From NCBI RefSeq assembly GCF_000981805.1, contig NZ_CP011132.1, forward strand, positions 744,001 to 808,000: a DNA stretch of 64,000 bases, given 5' to 3'. The notes below the pieces were generated by a model. The model searched no databases and was not told where the DNA came from. It saw only the letters and a list, made by a program, of their open reading frames with translations. Numbering within the stretch: the stretch's first letter is position 1; each line of letters starts with the position of its first letter. Shown piece after piece: positions 6,962-15,577 of this stretch. The translations under genes and the position numbers were made by a program. This stretch comes from Citrobacter amalonaticus Y19. GTDB taxonomy: Bacteria; Pseudomonadota; Gammaproteobacteria; Enterobacterales; Enterobacteriaceae.

Positions 6962-8005
6962 ATGAGCGTGATGTTTGACCCTGAAGCCGCAATCTATCCG
7001 TTTCCCCCTAAGCCGGTACCGCTGAGCGCCGATGAAAAGGCGTTCTACCGCGAAAAGATCAAGCGCCTGCTGAAGGAGCGTGATGCGGTGATGGTGGCGC
7101 ACTATTACACCGACCCTGAAATTCAGCAACTGGCCGAAGAGACCGGCGGCTGTATCTCTGACTCACTGGAGATGGCCCGCTTTGGCGCAAATCATCCCGC
7201 CTCCACGCTGCTTGTCGCAGGGGTGCGCTTTATGGGCGAGACGGCCAAAATCCTCAGCCCGGAAAAAACCATTTTAATGCCAACCCTCGAGGCGGAATGT
7301 TCGTTAGATCTCGGCTGCCCGATTGACGCGTTCAGCGCGTTCTGTGATGCCCACCCGGATCGTACCGTCGTGGTCTACGCCAATACCTCCGCGGCGGTTA
7401 AGGCTCGCGCCGACTGGGTGGTGACGTCCAGCATTGCCGTTGAACTGATTGAGCATCTGGATAGTTTGGGTGAAAAAATCATCTGGGCACCGGATCGCCA
7501 TCTCGGGAATTATGTCCAGAAACAAACGGGTGCAGATGTCCTCTGCTGGCAGGGGGCGTGCATTGTCCATGATGAATTCAAAACACAGGCGCTGAGTCGT
7601 ATGAAAGGGCTGTACCCGGATGCCGCGATCCTGGTTCATCCGGAATCACCGCAGTCGATCGTGGATATGGCCGATGCCGTCGGTTCGACCAGTCAGCTCA
7701 TTAGTGCAGCCAAAACCCTGCCGCATCAGCAACTTATTGTCGCCACCGATCGGGGTATTTTCTACAAAATGCAGCAGGCAGTACCGGGCAAAGAGTTGCT
7801 GGAAGCCCCCACTGCCGGTGAAGGCGCCACCTGCCGCAGCTGCGCGCACTGCCCGTGGATGGCGATGAACGGCCTCAAAGCGATTGCTGAAGGCCTGGAG
7901 CAGGGTGGGAAGACCCATGAGATTCACGTTGATAAGGCGCTGAGAGAAGGCGCATTAGTGCCGTTAAACCGCATGCTGGAATTTGCGGCTACACTACGTG
8001 CGTAG
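6962..8005 (+). CDS. nadA: Quinolinate synthase NadA
   Basis: [4Fe-4S] enzyme that condenses iminoaspartate with dihydroxyacetone phosphate to quinolinate in de novo NAD synthesis. 347 residues from the second of two adjacent ATG codons (MSVMFDPE), the family's usual start. Cluster ligands are Cys113 (AECSLD), Cys200 (WQGAC) and Cys297 (SCAHC). VAHYYTDPEIQ near residue 45 and VHPESPQ near 220 are conserved substrate-site motifs. pnuC follows after 25 bp, and a NadR box precedes the gene. Confidence 0.98.
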   Translation: MSVMFDPEAAIYPFPPKPVPLSADEKAFYREKIKRLLKERDAVMVAHYYTDPEIQQLAEETGGCISDSLEMARFGANHPASTLLVAGVRFMGETAKILSPEKTILMPTLEAECSLDLGCPIDAFSAFCDAHPDRTVVVYANTSAAVKARADWVVTSSIAVELIEHLDSLGEKIIWAPDRHLGNYVQKQTGADVLCWQGACIVHDEFKTQALSRMKGLYPDAAILVHPESPQSIVDMADAVGSTSQLISAAKTLPHQQLIVATDRGIFYKMQQAVPGKELLEAPTAGEGATCRSCAHCPWMAMNGLKAIAEGLEQGGKTHEIHVDKALREGALVPLNRMLEFAATLRA

Positions 8006-8030
8006 ATAATGAAACGCTCTGGGGGAAAAG

Positions 8031-8750
8031 ATGGACTTTTTTAGCACGCAGAACATTCTGGTACATATTCCAATAGGCGCAGGGGGTTACGATCTGTCGT
8101 GGATCGAAGCGGTGGGCACCATCGCCGGTTTGCTGTGTATTGGCCTTGCCAGCATGGAGAAGATCAGCAACTACGCTTTCGGCCTGATTAACGTTACGCT
8201 GTTTGCGATCATCTTTTTCCAGATCCAGCTCTACGCCAGTCTGCTGCTGCAGCTTTTCTTCTTCGCTGCCAACATTTACGGCTGGTACGCCTGGTCGCGG
8301 CAGACCACGCAGAACGAGGCGGAACTCAAAATTCGCTGGCTGCCTCTGCCTAAGGCGCTGGGCTGGCTGGCGGTTTGCGTGGTGGCGATCGGTCTGATGA
8401 CGGTCTACATCGACCCGGTCTTTGCCTTTCTGACCCGCATTGCGGTAACTGTCATGCAGATGCTGGGCTTGCAGGTTGTTGTTCCGCAATTGCAGCCTGA
8501 TGCCTTCCCGTTCTGGGATTCCTGCATGATGGTGCTGTCAATTGTGGCGATGATCCTGATGACCCGCAAATACGTTGAGAACTGGCTGCTGTGGGTGGTT
8601 ATCAATGTGATTAGCGTCGTGATCTTTGCCCTGCAAGGGGTTTATGCGATGTCGCTGGAGTACTTGATCCTGACCTTCATTGCGCTCAACGGCAGCAGGA
8701 TGTGGATTAACAGCGCGCGCGAACGAGGCTCACACGCGCTGTCCCATTAG
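8031..8750 (+). CDS. pnuC: Nicotinamide riboside transporter PnuC
   Basis: Inner-membrane facilitator of the SWEET-like PnuC fold that imports nicotinamide riboside. 239 residues with seven hydrophobic segments. The conserved WIEAVGTIAGLLCIGLAS and WLLWVVINVISVVIFALQG helices are evident, as is the NIYGWYAW motif. It forms an operon with nadA under NadR. GGGGG before the ATG acts as ribosome binding site. The stop overlaps the stop of the convergent zitB gene. Confidence 0.98.
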   Translation: MDFFSTQNILVHIPIGAGGYDLSWIEAVGTIAGLLCIGLASMEKISNYAFGLINVTLFAIIFFQIQLYASLLLQLFFFAANIYGWYAWSRQTTQNEAELKIRWLPLPKALGWLAVCVVAIGLMTVYIDPVFAFLTRIAVTVMQMLGLQVVVPQLQPDAFPFWDSCMMVLSIVAMILMTRKYVENWLLWVVINVISVVIFALQGVYAMSLEYLILTFIALNGSRMWINSARERGSHALSH

Positions 8751-9688
8751 TGGTGATGATGTGAATGGTCGGACACCTTCTGATTCAGATCGCAGTCCGG
8801 CCCGTGACAGGGCTGATATTCCATCTGAATGGTGGCGTGTTCAATCTGGTAATGATGAATGAGAAAGTGCTGGATGCGCTCCAGCAGCCCGTCATGATCG
8901 TGCGGCGGGATCACCTGTACATGCAGGGTCATGACCGGTTTTTCACCCACCATCCATACGTGCACGTGATGGACGTTACGCACTTCGGGAAGCTCCCGGC
9001 TAAGGTGGCGTTGCAACGCAGCGATATCCAGCGAAACCGGGGCACCTTCCAGCAACTCATTCACGCTATCTTTCAATAAGCGCCACGCGCTCCGCAGGAC
9101 CAGCAGCGAGACCAGTATTGACAGTATCGGGTCAGCGGGCGTCCAGCCGGTCCAGATAATAATCACCGCCGCGATGATAGCCCCGACCGAACCCAGCAAA
9201 TCACCCATCACATGCAGTGCCGCGGCGCGTACGTTCAGGTTTTTCTCTTCGCTGCCACGATGCAGGATCCAGAAGGCAAGGATGTTTGCCAGCAAGCCCG
9301 CGACGGCGATGATCATCATCATGCCGCCCGCCACCGGGCGCGGCGTGTAGAAGCGCTCAATCGCCTCCCAGACGATTAAAATCGTAATGACCACCAGCGC
9401 AATCGCGTTGACGAAGGCAGCCAGTGTCGTAAGCCTCAGCCAGCCAAAAGTGTGGCGGATGGTCGGTGGTCGGCGGGCAAACTGGACGGCCAGCAGGGCA
9501 AACAACAGCGCGGCGGCATCGGTCAGCATGTGTCCGGCATCGGCGAGCAACGCCAGCGAGCCGGATAAAATCCCTCCCACCACCTCCAGCAACATAAAGC
9601 CCGCCGTGATGCAAAACGCGAGCAGCAGGCGACGGGCATTGCCATCCTCGGGCAGGTGAGGGGCCGAATGAGAGTGTGAGTGCGCCAT
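8747..9688 (-). CDS. zitB: Zinc efflux cation diffusion facilitator ZitB
   Basis: Cation diffusion facilitator exporting Zn(II) in exchange for protons. 313 residues with six predicted transmembrane helices, histidine-rich ends (MAHSHSHSAPH at the N-terminus, DHSHHHH at the C-terminus), the HxxxD metal site in LLADAGHMLTDAAA near residue 50, and the second HVMGDLLGS near 160. The C-terminal cytoplasmic domain contains HHVHVWMVGEKPV. It is convergent with pnuC and overlaps it by four bases. Confidence 0.98.
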   Translation of the reverse strand: MAHSHSHSAPHLPEDGNARRLLLAFCITAGFMLLEVVGGILSGSLALLADAGHMLTDAAALLFALLAVQFARRPPTIRHTFGWLRLTTLAAFVNAIALVVITILIVWEAIERFYTPRPVAGGMMMIIAVAGLLANILAFWILHRGSEEKNLNVRAAALHVMGDLLGSVGAIIAAVIIIWTGWTPADPILSILVSLLVLRSAWRLLKDSVNELLEGAPVSLDIAALQRHLSRELPEVRNVHHVHVWMVGEKPVMTLHVQVIPPHDHDGLLERIQHFLIHHYQIEHATIQMEYQPCHGPDCDLNQKVSDHSHHHH

Positions 9689-9800
9689 AATGTCATCCCT
9701 TAGTTATTTTCATCTTAACTGTATGACATCATACCGTTTCTGGACGAATAAAATAAAAAGGAGAGCCAGCGCTCTCCCATTATTAGCCCTGTTTTCAGTA

Positions 9801-10175
9801 TTACTGGGTAGTGCCATCGGTTTTGCTATCAACATTGCTGTTCATACCTTCACCGGTTTCCACTTTTTTGTTCATGTCCGGGCAGCGCCCGTCCTTACAC
9901 ATGGTGTTTTTGTGCACCTCATCCTGGGTCATTTCATCGTGATTCATGGATGAGCCATTTGGATGCAGCATTGTGCCGCCAGAGTTGATGTTGTCGTTAT
10001 CAACGTTATTCGGGGCGACGTTTTCTTTTGCATCCGGAGCAACCTGGCCGGCGTCGGCGGCGGCGTTCGCCTGGCCATTATTGCTCTGGGTACTGGATTC
10101 GGCGGCCAGTGCAGCGCCGCTGGCGAGGCTGAGCGTGGCGGTCAAAAAAAGTGAAGCCAATGTTGTCATTTGCAT
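9801..10175 (-). CDS. ybgS: Secreted hypothetical protein YbgS
   Basis: 124-residue protein with a signal peptide (MQMTTLASLFLTATLSLASGAALA, cleavage near residue 24) and a low-complexity mature part rich in Asn, Asp, Gly and Thr, with one cysteine pair (MCKDGRC). I chose the ATG at 10175 because AGGAGC lies 8 bp upstream and the signal peptide starts there. Orthologous to E. coli YbgS, whose function is unknown to me; it is sometimes described as a homeobox-like or stress-linked protein, without support from this sequence. Confidence 0.92.
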   Translation of the reverse strand: MQMTTLASLFLTATLSLASGAALAAESSTQSNNGQANAAADAGQVAPDAKENVAPNNVDNDNINSGGTMLHPNGSSMNHDEMTQDEVHKNTMCKDGRCPDMNKKVETGEGMNSNVDSKTDGTTQ

Positions 10176-10492
10176 AAGATGCTCCTGTTTTGGTTGAGAT
10201 GTCGGATAACGTCTTCCAACAGTGCATATGCCAGTCAAAGGGTCAGGCAATGGTTGAAGATCCCAGATGAGCGCAATGGCTCAGTAGAGAATCTTGAAAA
10301 AATTCATAAACAGAGTGGTTGCAGTTAAAAATTGTAGGTTAGATCTCGTTTTTCGCTACTTTGTGGCGTTTTTTAGCTAAATTCCAGGATTAATCCGTCC
10401 GAAGTGTAAAAGCCCGTTTACACTTTTAGACTGAGGATATAGATTGGGGGGATTGCATTCATTTAGATAAGTATGGCTACGCTGGAATAATC
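10176..10492. other. Intergenic region between ybgS and aroG
   Basis: 317 bp holding the divergent ybgS and aroG promoters. It is A/T rich in its middle (10300-10400). The only site I can name is the TyrR box at 10405-10422. No RNA gene or ORF of note is seen. Confidence 0.7.
10405..10422 (+). promoter_or_regulatory. TyrR box upstream of aroG
   Basis: TGTAAAAGCCCGTTTACA, a perfect match to the TyrR consensus TGTAAA-N6-TTTACA, 70 bp before aroG. TyrR with phenylalanine is known to repress aroG in E. coli. Confidence 0.9.
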
Positions 10493-11545
10493 ATGAATTA
10501 TCAGAACGACGATTTACGTATTAAAGAGATCAACGAGTTATTACCCCCTGTCGCACTGCTGGAAAAATTCCCCGCTACAGAAAATGCCGCCAACACGGTT
10601 GCCCATGCGCGTAAAGCCATTCACAAAATTTTGAAAGGGAATGACGATCGCCTGCTGGTGGTGATTGGTCCATGCTCGATTCATGATCCCGTCGCGGCGA
10701 AAGAGTACGCAGGTCGCTTGCTGGCACTGCGTGAAGCGCTGAAAGGCGAACTGGAAATCGTCATGCGTGTCTACTTTGAGAAACCGCGTACGACCGTTGG
10801 CTGGAAAGGGTTGATTAACGATCCGCACATGGATAACAGCTTCCAGATCAATGACGGCTTGCGTATTGCGCGCAAGCTGCTGTTGGATATCAACGACAGC
10901 GGCCTGCCGACGGCGGGTGAATTCCTCGATATGATTACCCCGCAATATCTGGCGGACATGATGAGCTGGGGCGCGATTGGCGCGCGTACCACAGAATCTC
11001 AGGTTCACCGTGAGCTGGCGTCGGGTCTCTCTTGTCCGGTTGGCTTCAAGAACGGTACCGATGGCACCATCAAAGTGGCGATTGATGCCATCAATGCTGC
11101 CGGTGCGCCACACTGCTTCCTGTCGGTCACCAAATGGGGTCACTCCGCCATTGTGAACACCAGCGGTAACGGCGACTGCCATATTATTCTGCGCGGCGGC
11201 AAAGAGCCGAACTACAGCGCTGCACATGTCGCGGCGGTGAAAGAAGGTCTGGCGAAAGCGGGGCTGCCCGCGCAAATCATGATTGATTTCAGCCATGCCA
11301 ATTCCTGTAAGCAGTTTAAAAAGCAGATGGAAGTCGGGGCCGATGTGTGCCAGCAAATCGCCAGCGGCGAAACCGCGATAATGGGCGTGATGATTGAAAG
11401 CCATCTGGTTGAAGGTAATCAGAACCCGGACAGTGGTGAACCGCTGGTGTACGGCAAAAGCATTACCGATGCCTGTATTAACTGGGAAGATACCGACACT
11501 ATCCTGCGCCAACTCGCGGATGCGGTAAAAGCGCGTCGCGGATAA
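10493..11545 (+). CDS. aroG: Phe-sensitive DAHP synthase AroG
   Basis: 3-deoxy-D-arabino-heptulosonate-7-phosphate synthase, first step of the shikimate pathway, condensing phosphoenolpyruvate and erythrose 4-phosphate. 350 residues, type I alpha family. Active-site motifs VVIGPCSIHDP (metal Cys61 in GPCS), KPRTTVGWKGLINDP and DFSHANS are present. The N-terminal segment carries the phenylalanine allosteric site in E. coli AroG. Preceded by a TyrR box and followed by a strong terminator. Confidence 0.98.
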   Translation: MNYQNDDLRIKEINELLPPVALLEKFPATENAANTVAHARKAIHKILKGNDDRLLVVIGPCSIHDPVAAKEYAGRLLALREALKGELEIVMRVYFEKPRTTVGWKGLINDPHMDNSFQINDGLRIARKLLLDINDSGLPTAGEFLDMITPQYLADMMSWGAIGARTTESQVHRELASGLSCPVGFKNGTDGTIKVAIDAINAAGAPHCFLSVTKWGHSAIVNTSGNGDCHIILRGGKEPNYSAAHVAAVKEGLAKAGLPAQIMIDFSHANSCKQFKKQMEVGADVCQQIASGETAIMGVMIESHLVEGNQNPDSGEPLVYGKSITDACINWEDTDTILRQLADAVKARRG

Positions 11546-11563
11546 AACCTCGTTAACCTGAGC

Positions 11564-11589
11564 AGCCGACTCCTGGAGTCGGCTTTTTT
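11564..11589 (+). terminator. Intrinsic terminator of aroG
   Basis: GCCGACTCC-TGGAGTCGGC followed by TTTTTT, 18 bp after the aroG stop. Confidence 0.92.
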
Positions 11590-11693
11590 GTCTCTTCGTC
11601 GTCTACATCAATCTATCGGGATATAATTTTTTATATAGCGTGTGACAAGTGCGCTATAATTCGGCCTTCATCCGCAAACTCCCGTTACCCGCT

Positions 11694-12761
11694 ATGTCTC
11701 TTCTTTCTCAGACACCCGTTGACGATGCCATTAATGCGCAATATCGCAGGATCATCCGCAGGCGTGTACTGTTGGTGCTGATGAGCGTACTGGCGATTGT
11801 CGGCTCGTTGTTGCTGGATTTCACGCTTGGCCCGTCAGGTTTGCCAGTCGGCGAGCTCTGGCAAACGCTGATTCATCCGATGAGCGCCAGCGGCGGCACC
11901 CGGGTTATCGTCTGGGAAATCCGCCTGCCTTACGCCCTCATGGCGCTGTTGGTTGGCATGGCGCTGGGGCTGGCAGGGGCAGAAATGCAGACCATCCTCA
12001 ATAATCCGCTGGCGAGTCCATTCACATTGGGCGTCTCTTCGGCGGCGGCATTTGGCGCGGCGCTGGCGATTGTGCTGGGGATCGGTATTCCTGGTGTTCC
12101 TGACGCGTGGTTTATTCCGGCGAATGCCTTCATTTTTGCATTGCTCTCTGCGCTGCTGCTCGACGGTATTACCCGCTGGACCCGCGTGGCGACGTCCGGC
12201 GTGGTGCTCTTTGGTATCGCGCTGGTCTTTACCTTCAATGCGCTGGTATCGATGATGCAGTTTGTGGCTGATGAGGATACGTTGCAGGGACTGGTGTTCT
12301 GGACGATGGGCAGTCTGGCACGGGCGTCGTGGGAAAAACTGGCCGTACTGGCACTGGCGTTTATCTGCGTCGGCGCGTGGTCAATGCGCAGCGCCTGGCA
12401 ACTGACCGCGCTGCGGTTGGGGGAGGAGCGGGCGATGAGTTTTGGCATCGACGTACGCCGCTTACGCCTGTCATCGCTGTTGCGTATCAGTTTGCTGTCC
12501 GCACTCTCGGTAGCCTTCGTCGGGCCGATTGGCTTCATCGGCCTGGTGGCGCCGCACATTTCACGCCTGCTGTTTGGTGAAGATCACCGCTTCTATCTGC
12601 CTGGCAGCATCCTGACGGGCGGGCTGGTGCTCTCTCTGGCCTCTGTTGCCTCGAAAAATATTCTTCCTGGTATCATTATTCCGGTGGGCATTGTCACTTC
12701 GCTGGTGGGGGTTCCCTTCTTTTTGAGCATTATTTTGCGCCACCGCGGGAGCATGTCATGA
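11694..12761 (+). CDS. FecCD-family ABC transporter permease
   Basis: Integral membrane subunit of an importer of the iron-siderophore/haem/cobalamin type. 355 residues from ATG 11694, with about nine to ten hydrophobic segments. Family motifs are visible: RLPYALMALLVGMALGLAGAEMQTILNNPLASPFTLGVSS near residues 75-120, and GPIGFIGLVAPHISRLLFGEDHR near 280-300. A longer frame from GTG 11649 lacks a better ribosome site, so I prefer the ATG although its own site is weak. The ATPase gene overlaps its stop by four bases. E. coli K-12 has no gene here. No periplasmic binding protein or TonB receptor is adjacent, so the substrate is open; a ferric chelate is the likeliest guess. Confidence 0.88.
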   Translation: MSLLSQTPVDDAINAQYRRIIRRRVLLVLMSVLAIVGSLLLDFTLGPSGLPVGELWQTLIHPMSASGGTRVIVWEIRLPYALMALLVGMALGLAGAEMQTILNNPLASPFTLGVSSAAAFGAALAIVLGIGIPGVPDAWFIPANAFIFALLSALLLDGITRWTRVATSGVVLFGIALVFTFNALVSMMQFVADEDTLQGLVFWTMGSLARASWEKLAVLALAFICVGAWSMRSAWQLTALRLGEERAMSFGIDVRRLRLSSLLRISLLSALSVAFVGPIGFIGLVAPHISRLLFGEDHRFYLPGSILTGGLVLSLASVASKNILPGIIIPVGIVTSLVGVPFFLSIILRHRGSMS

Positions 12762-13522
12762 GTGGCTTGATCCTGCGAGGCGTCACTGCGGGCTATCCGA
12801 AGCGAACGGTGATTGACAATCTTAACGTCGACGAACTGCCGCGCGGCAAAATTACCGCGCTGCTGGGGCCGAACGGTTGCGGGAAATCCACCTTGTTACG
12901 CGCGCTGGCCGGATTGAATAAAGCGCAGGGGGAGATGATGCTTGGGGGCGAAAACCTGTCGGCGCTGTCGCTGGTTGAGCGGGCCGCCAGCGTCGTGTTT
13001 TTGCCCCAGTCGCTGGCGCAGGGAGTGCATTTGCATGTTCTGGAGTCGGTATATGTTGCGCAGCGGGCGCTGGGTAAACGCGATGATAAACAGGTGCTGG
13101 CGATTCTCGAACAACTGGGGATTGCCCATCTGGCATTGCACTATCTCGATCAGCTTTCCGGGGGGCAACGGCAGCTTGTGGGGCTGGCGCAATCGCTGAT
13201 CCGCCGTCCCGAGCTGTTGCTGCTCGATGAACCCCTGAGTGCGTTGGATCTGAACTATCAGTTTCATGTGATGGATGTGGTTCGCCGTGAGACCCGGCTG
13301 CGTAATATGGTCACGGTGGTGGTGGTGCATGACATCAATATTGCGCTGCGCCACTGTGAACATGTGCTGATGCTGAAAGCCGGAAAGCGGGTCGCCAGCG
13401 GTGAACCGGAAAAGGTCATCACCACAGAAAGTCTGGCGCAAGTCTATAACGTACAGGCTCGCGTGGAGCGCTGCTCACAGGGCAGGGCGCAGGTGGTGCT
13501 GGATGGGGTGATTGGGGTTTAA
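12758..13522 (+). CDS. FecE/FepC-type ABC transporter ATPase
   Basis: Cytoplasmic ATP-binding subunit paired with the preceding permease, to which it is coupled by ATGA overlap. 254 residues. Walker A is GPNGCGKSTLL near residue 37-47, the ABC signature LSGGQRQLVGLAQ near 133-145, Walker B ELLLLDEPLSALD near 151-163, and the switch histidine lies in VVVHDINIA near 187. Overall it resembles FecE/FepC/BtuD-family ATPases. The pair lacks a binding protein in the window, so it probably works with one encoded elsewhere. The gene is followed by a hairpin shared with convergent gpmA. Confidence 0.9.
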   Translation: MSGLILRGVTAGYPKRTVIDNLNVDELPRGKITALLGPNGCGKSTLLRALAGLNKAQGEMMLGGENLSALSLVERAASVVFLPQSLAQGVHLHVLESVYVAQRALGKRDDKQVLAILEQLGIAHLALHYLDQLSGGQRQLVGLAQSLIRRPELLLLDEPLSALDLNYQFHVMDVVRRETRLRNMVTVVVVHDINIALRHCEHVLMLKAGKRVASGEPEKVITTESLAQVYNVQARVERCSQGRAQVVLDGVIGV

Positions 13523-13525
13523 GAA

Positions 13526-13560
13526 GAATGACCCGGTTAGCGTTCGCCACCGGGTCATTC
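13526..13560. terminator. Bidirectional hairpin between the ABC ATPase gene and gpmA
   Basis: GAATGACCCGGT at 13526-13537 pairs with ACCGGGTCATTC at 13549-13560, a perfect 12-bp stem between two convergent stops. Flanking A/T runs are short, so the efficiency is uncertain. Confidence 0.75.
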
Positions 13561-13563
13561 AGA

Positions 13564-14316
13564 TTACTTCGCTTTACCCTGGTTGGCGACGGCAGCGGCT
13601 TTCGCGGCGATCTCGTCAGCATTACCCAGATAGTAGCGCTTGAGCGGCTTGAAGTTTTCGTCGAACTCATACACCAGCGGTACGCCGGTTGGGATGTTCA
13701 ATTCGAGGATTTCTTCTTCGCTCAGGTTGTCGAGGTATTTTACCAGCGCGCGCAGGGAGTTACCGTGCGCCGCGATGATGACGCGCTCGCCGCTCTTCAT
13801 GCGTGGCAGAATGGTATCGTTCCAGTAAGGGATAACGCGATCGATGGTCAGTGCCAGGCTTTCGGTCAGCGGCAGCTCTTTTTCGGTCAGTTTGGCATAA
13901 CGCGGATCGTGGCCCGGATAGCGCTCGTCATCTTTGGTCAGTTCCGGCGGGGTCACCGCGAAACCACGACGCCACTGTTTAACCTGCTCGTCACCGTACT
14001 TCTCAGCGGTTTCCGCTTTATTCAGACCCTGCAACGCACCGTAGTGACGTTCGTTCAGCTTCCAGGATTTCTCCACCGGCAACCAGGCCTGATCCAGTTC
14101 ATCCAGTACGTTCCACAGCGTGTGGATGGCACGTTTCAGCACAGAGGTATAAGCAAAATCGAAGCTATAGCCTTCCGCTTTCAGCAGTTTGCCTGCCGCT
14201 TTCGCTTCGCCTACGCCTTTCTCGGACAGGTCAACGTCGTACCAACCGGTGAAGCGGTTTTCATTGTTCCACTGGCTTTCGCCGTGGCGTACCAGAACCA
14301 GCTTAGTTACAGCCAT
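13564..14316 (-). CDS. gpmA: 2,3-bisphosphoglycerate-dependent phosphoglycerate mutase GpmA
   Basis: Glycolytic enzyme interconverting 3- and 2-phosphoglycerate. 250 residues of the histidine phosphatase superfamily. The phosphohistidine is His11 in LVRHGESQWN; the second active-site histidine lies in IIAAHGNSLRAL near residue 180. I took the ATG at 14316 (MAVTKL) preceded by AGGAGTGAG; a longer frame adds five residues. Upstream lies a Fur-like box, in line with the iron control known for E. coli gpmA. Confidence 0.98.
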   Translation of the reverse strand: MAVTKLVLVRHGESQWNNENRFTGWYDVDLSEKGVGEAKAAGKLLKAEGYSFDFAYTSVLKRAIHTLWNVLDELDQAWLPVEKSWKLNERHYGALQGLNKAETAEKYGDEQVKQWRRGFAVTPPELTKDDERYPGHDPRYAKLTEKELPLTESLALTIDRVIPYWNDTILPRMKSGERVIIAAHGNSLRALVKYLDNLSEEEILELNIPTGVPLVYEFDENFKPLKRYYLGNADEIAAKAAAVANQGKAK

Positions 14317-14339
14317 ACTCTCACTCCTCAAGCTTTATC

Positions 14340-14360
14340 GAATGATAATAATTCTCATTA
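14340..14360 (-). promoter_or_regulatory. Fur-like operator upstream of gpmA
   Basis: GAATGATAATAATTCTCATTA closely resembles the Fur consensus GATAATGATAATCATTATC, and lies about 25 bp before the gpmA start. E. coli gpmA is iron-regulated by Fur. Confidence 0.8.
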
Positions 14361-14492
14361 TATTGCCGTAGCGGGGCAGCGGCAATGCTTACGCATAACC
14401 ATAGCGAAAATAGTGCAGCAGTGTAAGGTTCTTGTGAACTCTGAGTTGCGATTTTGTCTTTGAGTGGTGGGGATTTGAACAAAACAGATTTT

Positions 14493-14521
14493 GTAGGCCC
14501 GATAAGCTTGCGCCATCGGGC
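14493..14521. repeat. REP element between gpmA and galM
   Basis: GTAGGCCCGATAAGCTTGCG...CCATCGGGC: REP-type palindrome with stem GCCCGAT / ATCGGGC, located downstream of galM. Confidence 0.85.
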
Positions 14522-14536
14522 ATGTTACATGTTACG

Positions 14537-15577
14537 TCAAACAGGAATAAAGCGATATTCCGTCAGGCTGGTGTACTCTTCGCCGGGACGCAGAACGCAG
14601 TCTGGTTGCGGCCATTCCGGATGGTTCGGGCTGTCCGGCAGGAATTCACTCTCCAGTGCCAGGCCCTGATAATCGCCGTAGGCGTGCGGTCCACGCGAAG
14701 AGGTGCCGCCGAGAAAGTTACCCGAGTAAAATTGCAGCGCCGGAGCCGAGGTGTAAACCTCCATCTGCAACTTCCCGTCCTCAGAAGAGAGCAGGGCAAC
14801 CGGCTTTTTACTGTCGCCTTTTGCCTGCAACAGGAAGGCGTGATCGTAACCCTTCACTTTGCGCTGGTCGTCATCGGTAAGGAATTCGCTGGCGATGGCC
14901 TTCGCGGTGCGAAAATCAAATGAAGTTCCGGCGACCGGTTTCAGACCGTCGCGTGGGATCCCGCCTTCATCCACCGGCAGATACTCATCCGCCAGAAGCT
15001 GCAGCGTATGGTTGCGCACATCGGTCTGATCGCCATCAAGGTTGAAGTAGACATGGTTGGTCAGATTCACCGGACACGGCTTATCCACCGTCGCGCGATA
15101 GGTAATGGAGATGCGGTTGTCATCGGTCAGACGATACTGCACCGTGGCGCAAAGGTTGCCCGGAAAGCCCTGATCGCCATCGTCTGAGCTTATCGCAAAC
15201 AGAACCTGACGCTCGTTATGGTTAACGATTTGCCAGCGGCGTTTATCAAATCCGTCCGGTCCACCGTGCAACTGGTTGACGCCCTGGCTTGGTTGCAGGG
15301 TCACCGTTTCCCCATTGAGGACATAGCGACTGTCGGCGATGCGGTTGGCGTAACGACCAATTGAGGCGCCCAGAAACGCCGCCTGGTTCTGATAATGCTC
15401 CGGACTGGCACAGCCCAGCAGCGCTTCACGCACGCAGCCGTCGGAAAGGGGAATGCGGGCCGAGAGTAACGTAGCACCCCAGTCCATCAGCGTGACCACC
15501 ATCCCCGCGCTATTGCGCAGGGTTAACAGGCGATACGGCTGACCATCGGGTGCCAGTGCGGGAGTTTCATTCAGCAC
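14537..15577 (-). CDS. galM: Galactose mutarotase GalM
   Basis: Aldose 1-epimerase converting beta- to alpha-D-galactose for the Leloir pathway. 346 residues of the beta-sandwich galactose mutarotase family. Conserved GRYANRIA (near 80), NLTNHVYFNLDG (near 175) and LESEFLPDSPNHP (near 308, with the catalytic glutamate) are present. The start is a GTG at 15577 (family start V-LNETPALAPDG) that overlaps the galK stop by seven bases; the longer frame would place nine extra residues inside galK. Last gene of galETKM. Confidence 0.96.
   Translation of the reverse strand: MLNETPALAPDGQPYRLLTLRNSAGMVVTLMDWGATLLSARIPLSDGCVREALLGCASPEHYQNQAAFLGASIGRYANRIADSRYVLNGETVTLQPSQGVNQLHGGPDGFDKRRWQIVNHNERQVLFAISSDDGDQGFPGNLCATVQYRLTDDNRISITYRATVDKPCPVNLTNHVYFNLDGDQTDVRNHTLQLLADEYLPVDEGGIPRDGLKPVAGTSFDFRTAKAIASEFLTDDDQRKVKGYDHAFLLQAKGDSKKPVALLSSEDGKLQMEVYTSAPALQFYSGNFLGGTSSRGPHAYGDYQGLALESEFLPDSPNHPEWPQPDCVLRPGEEYTSLTEYRFIPV

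Noticed and set aside
10541..11512. 323-codon minus-strand frame inside aroG
   Set aside because: Antisense shadow of a highly conserved enzyme gene, with no family motif or start signal.
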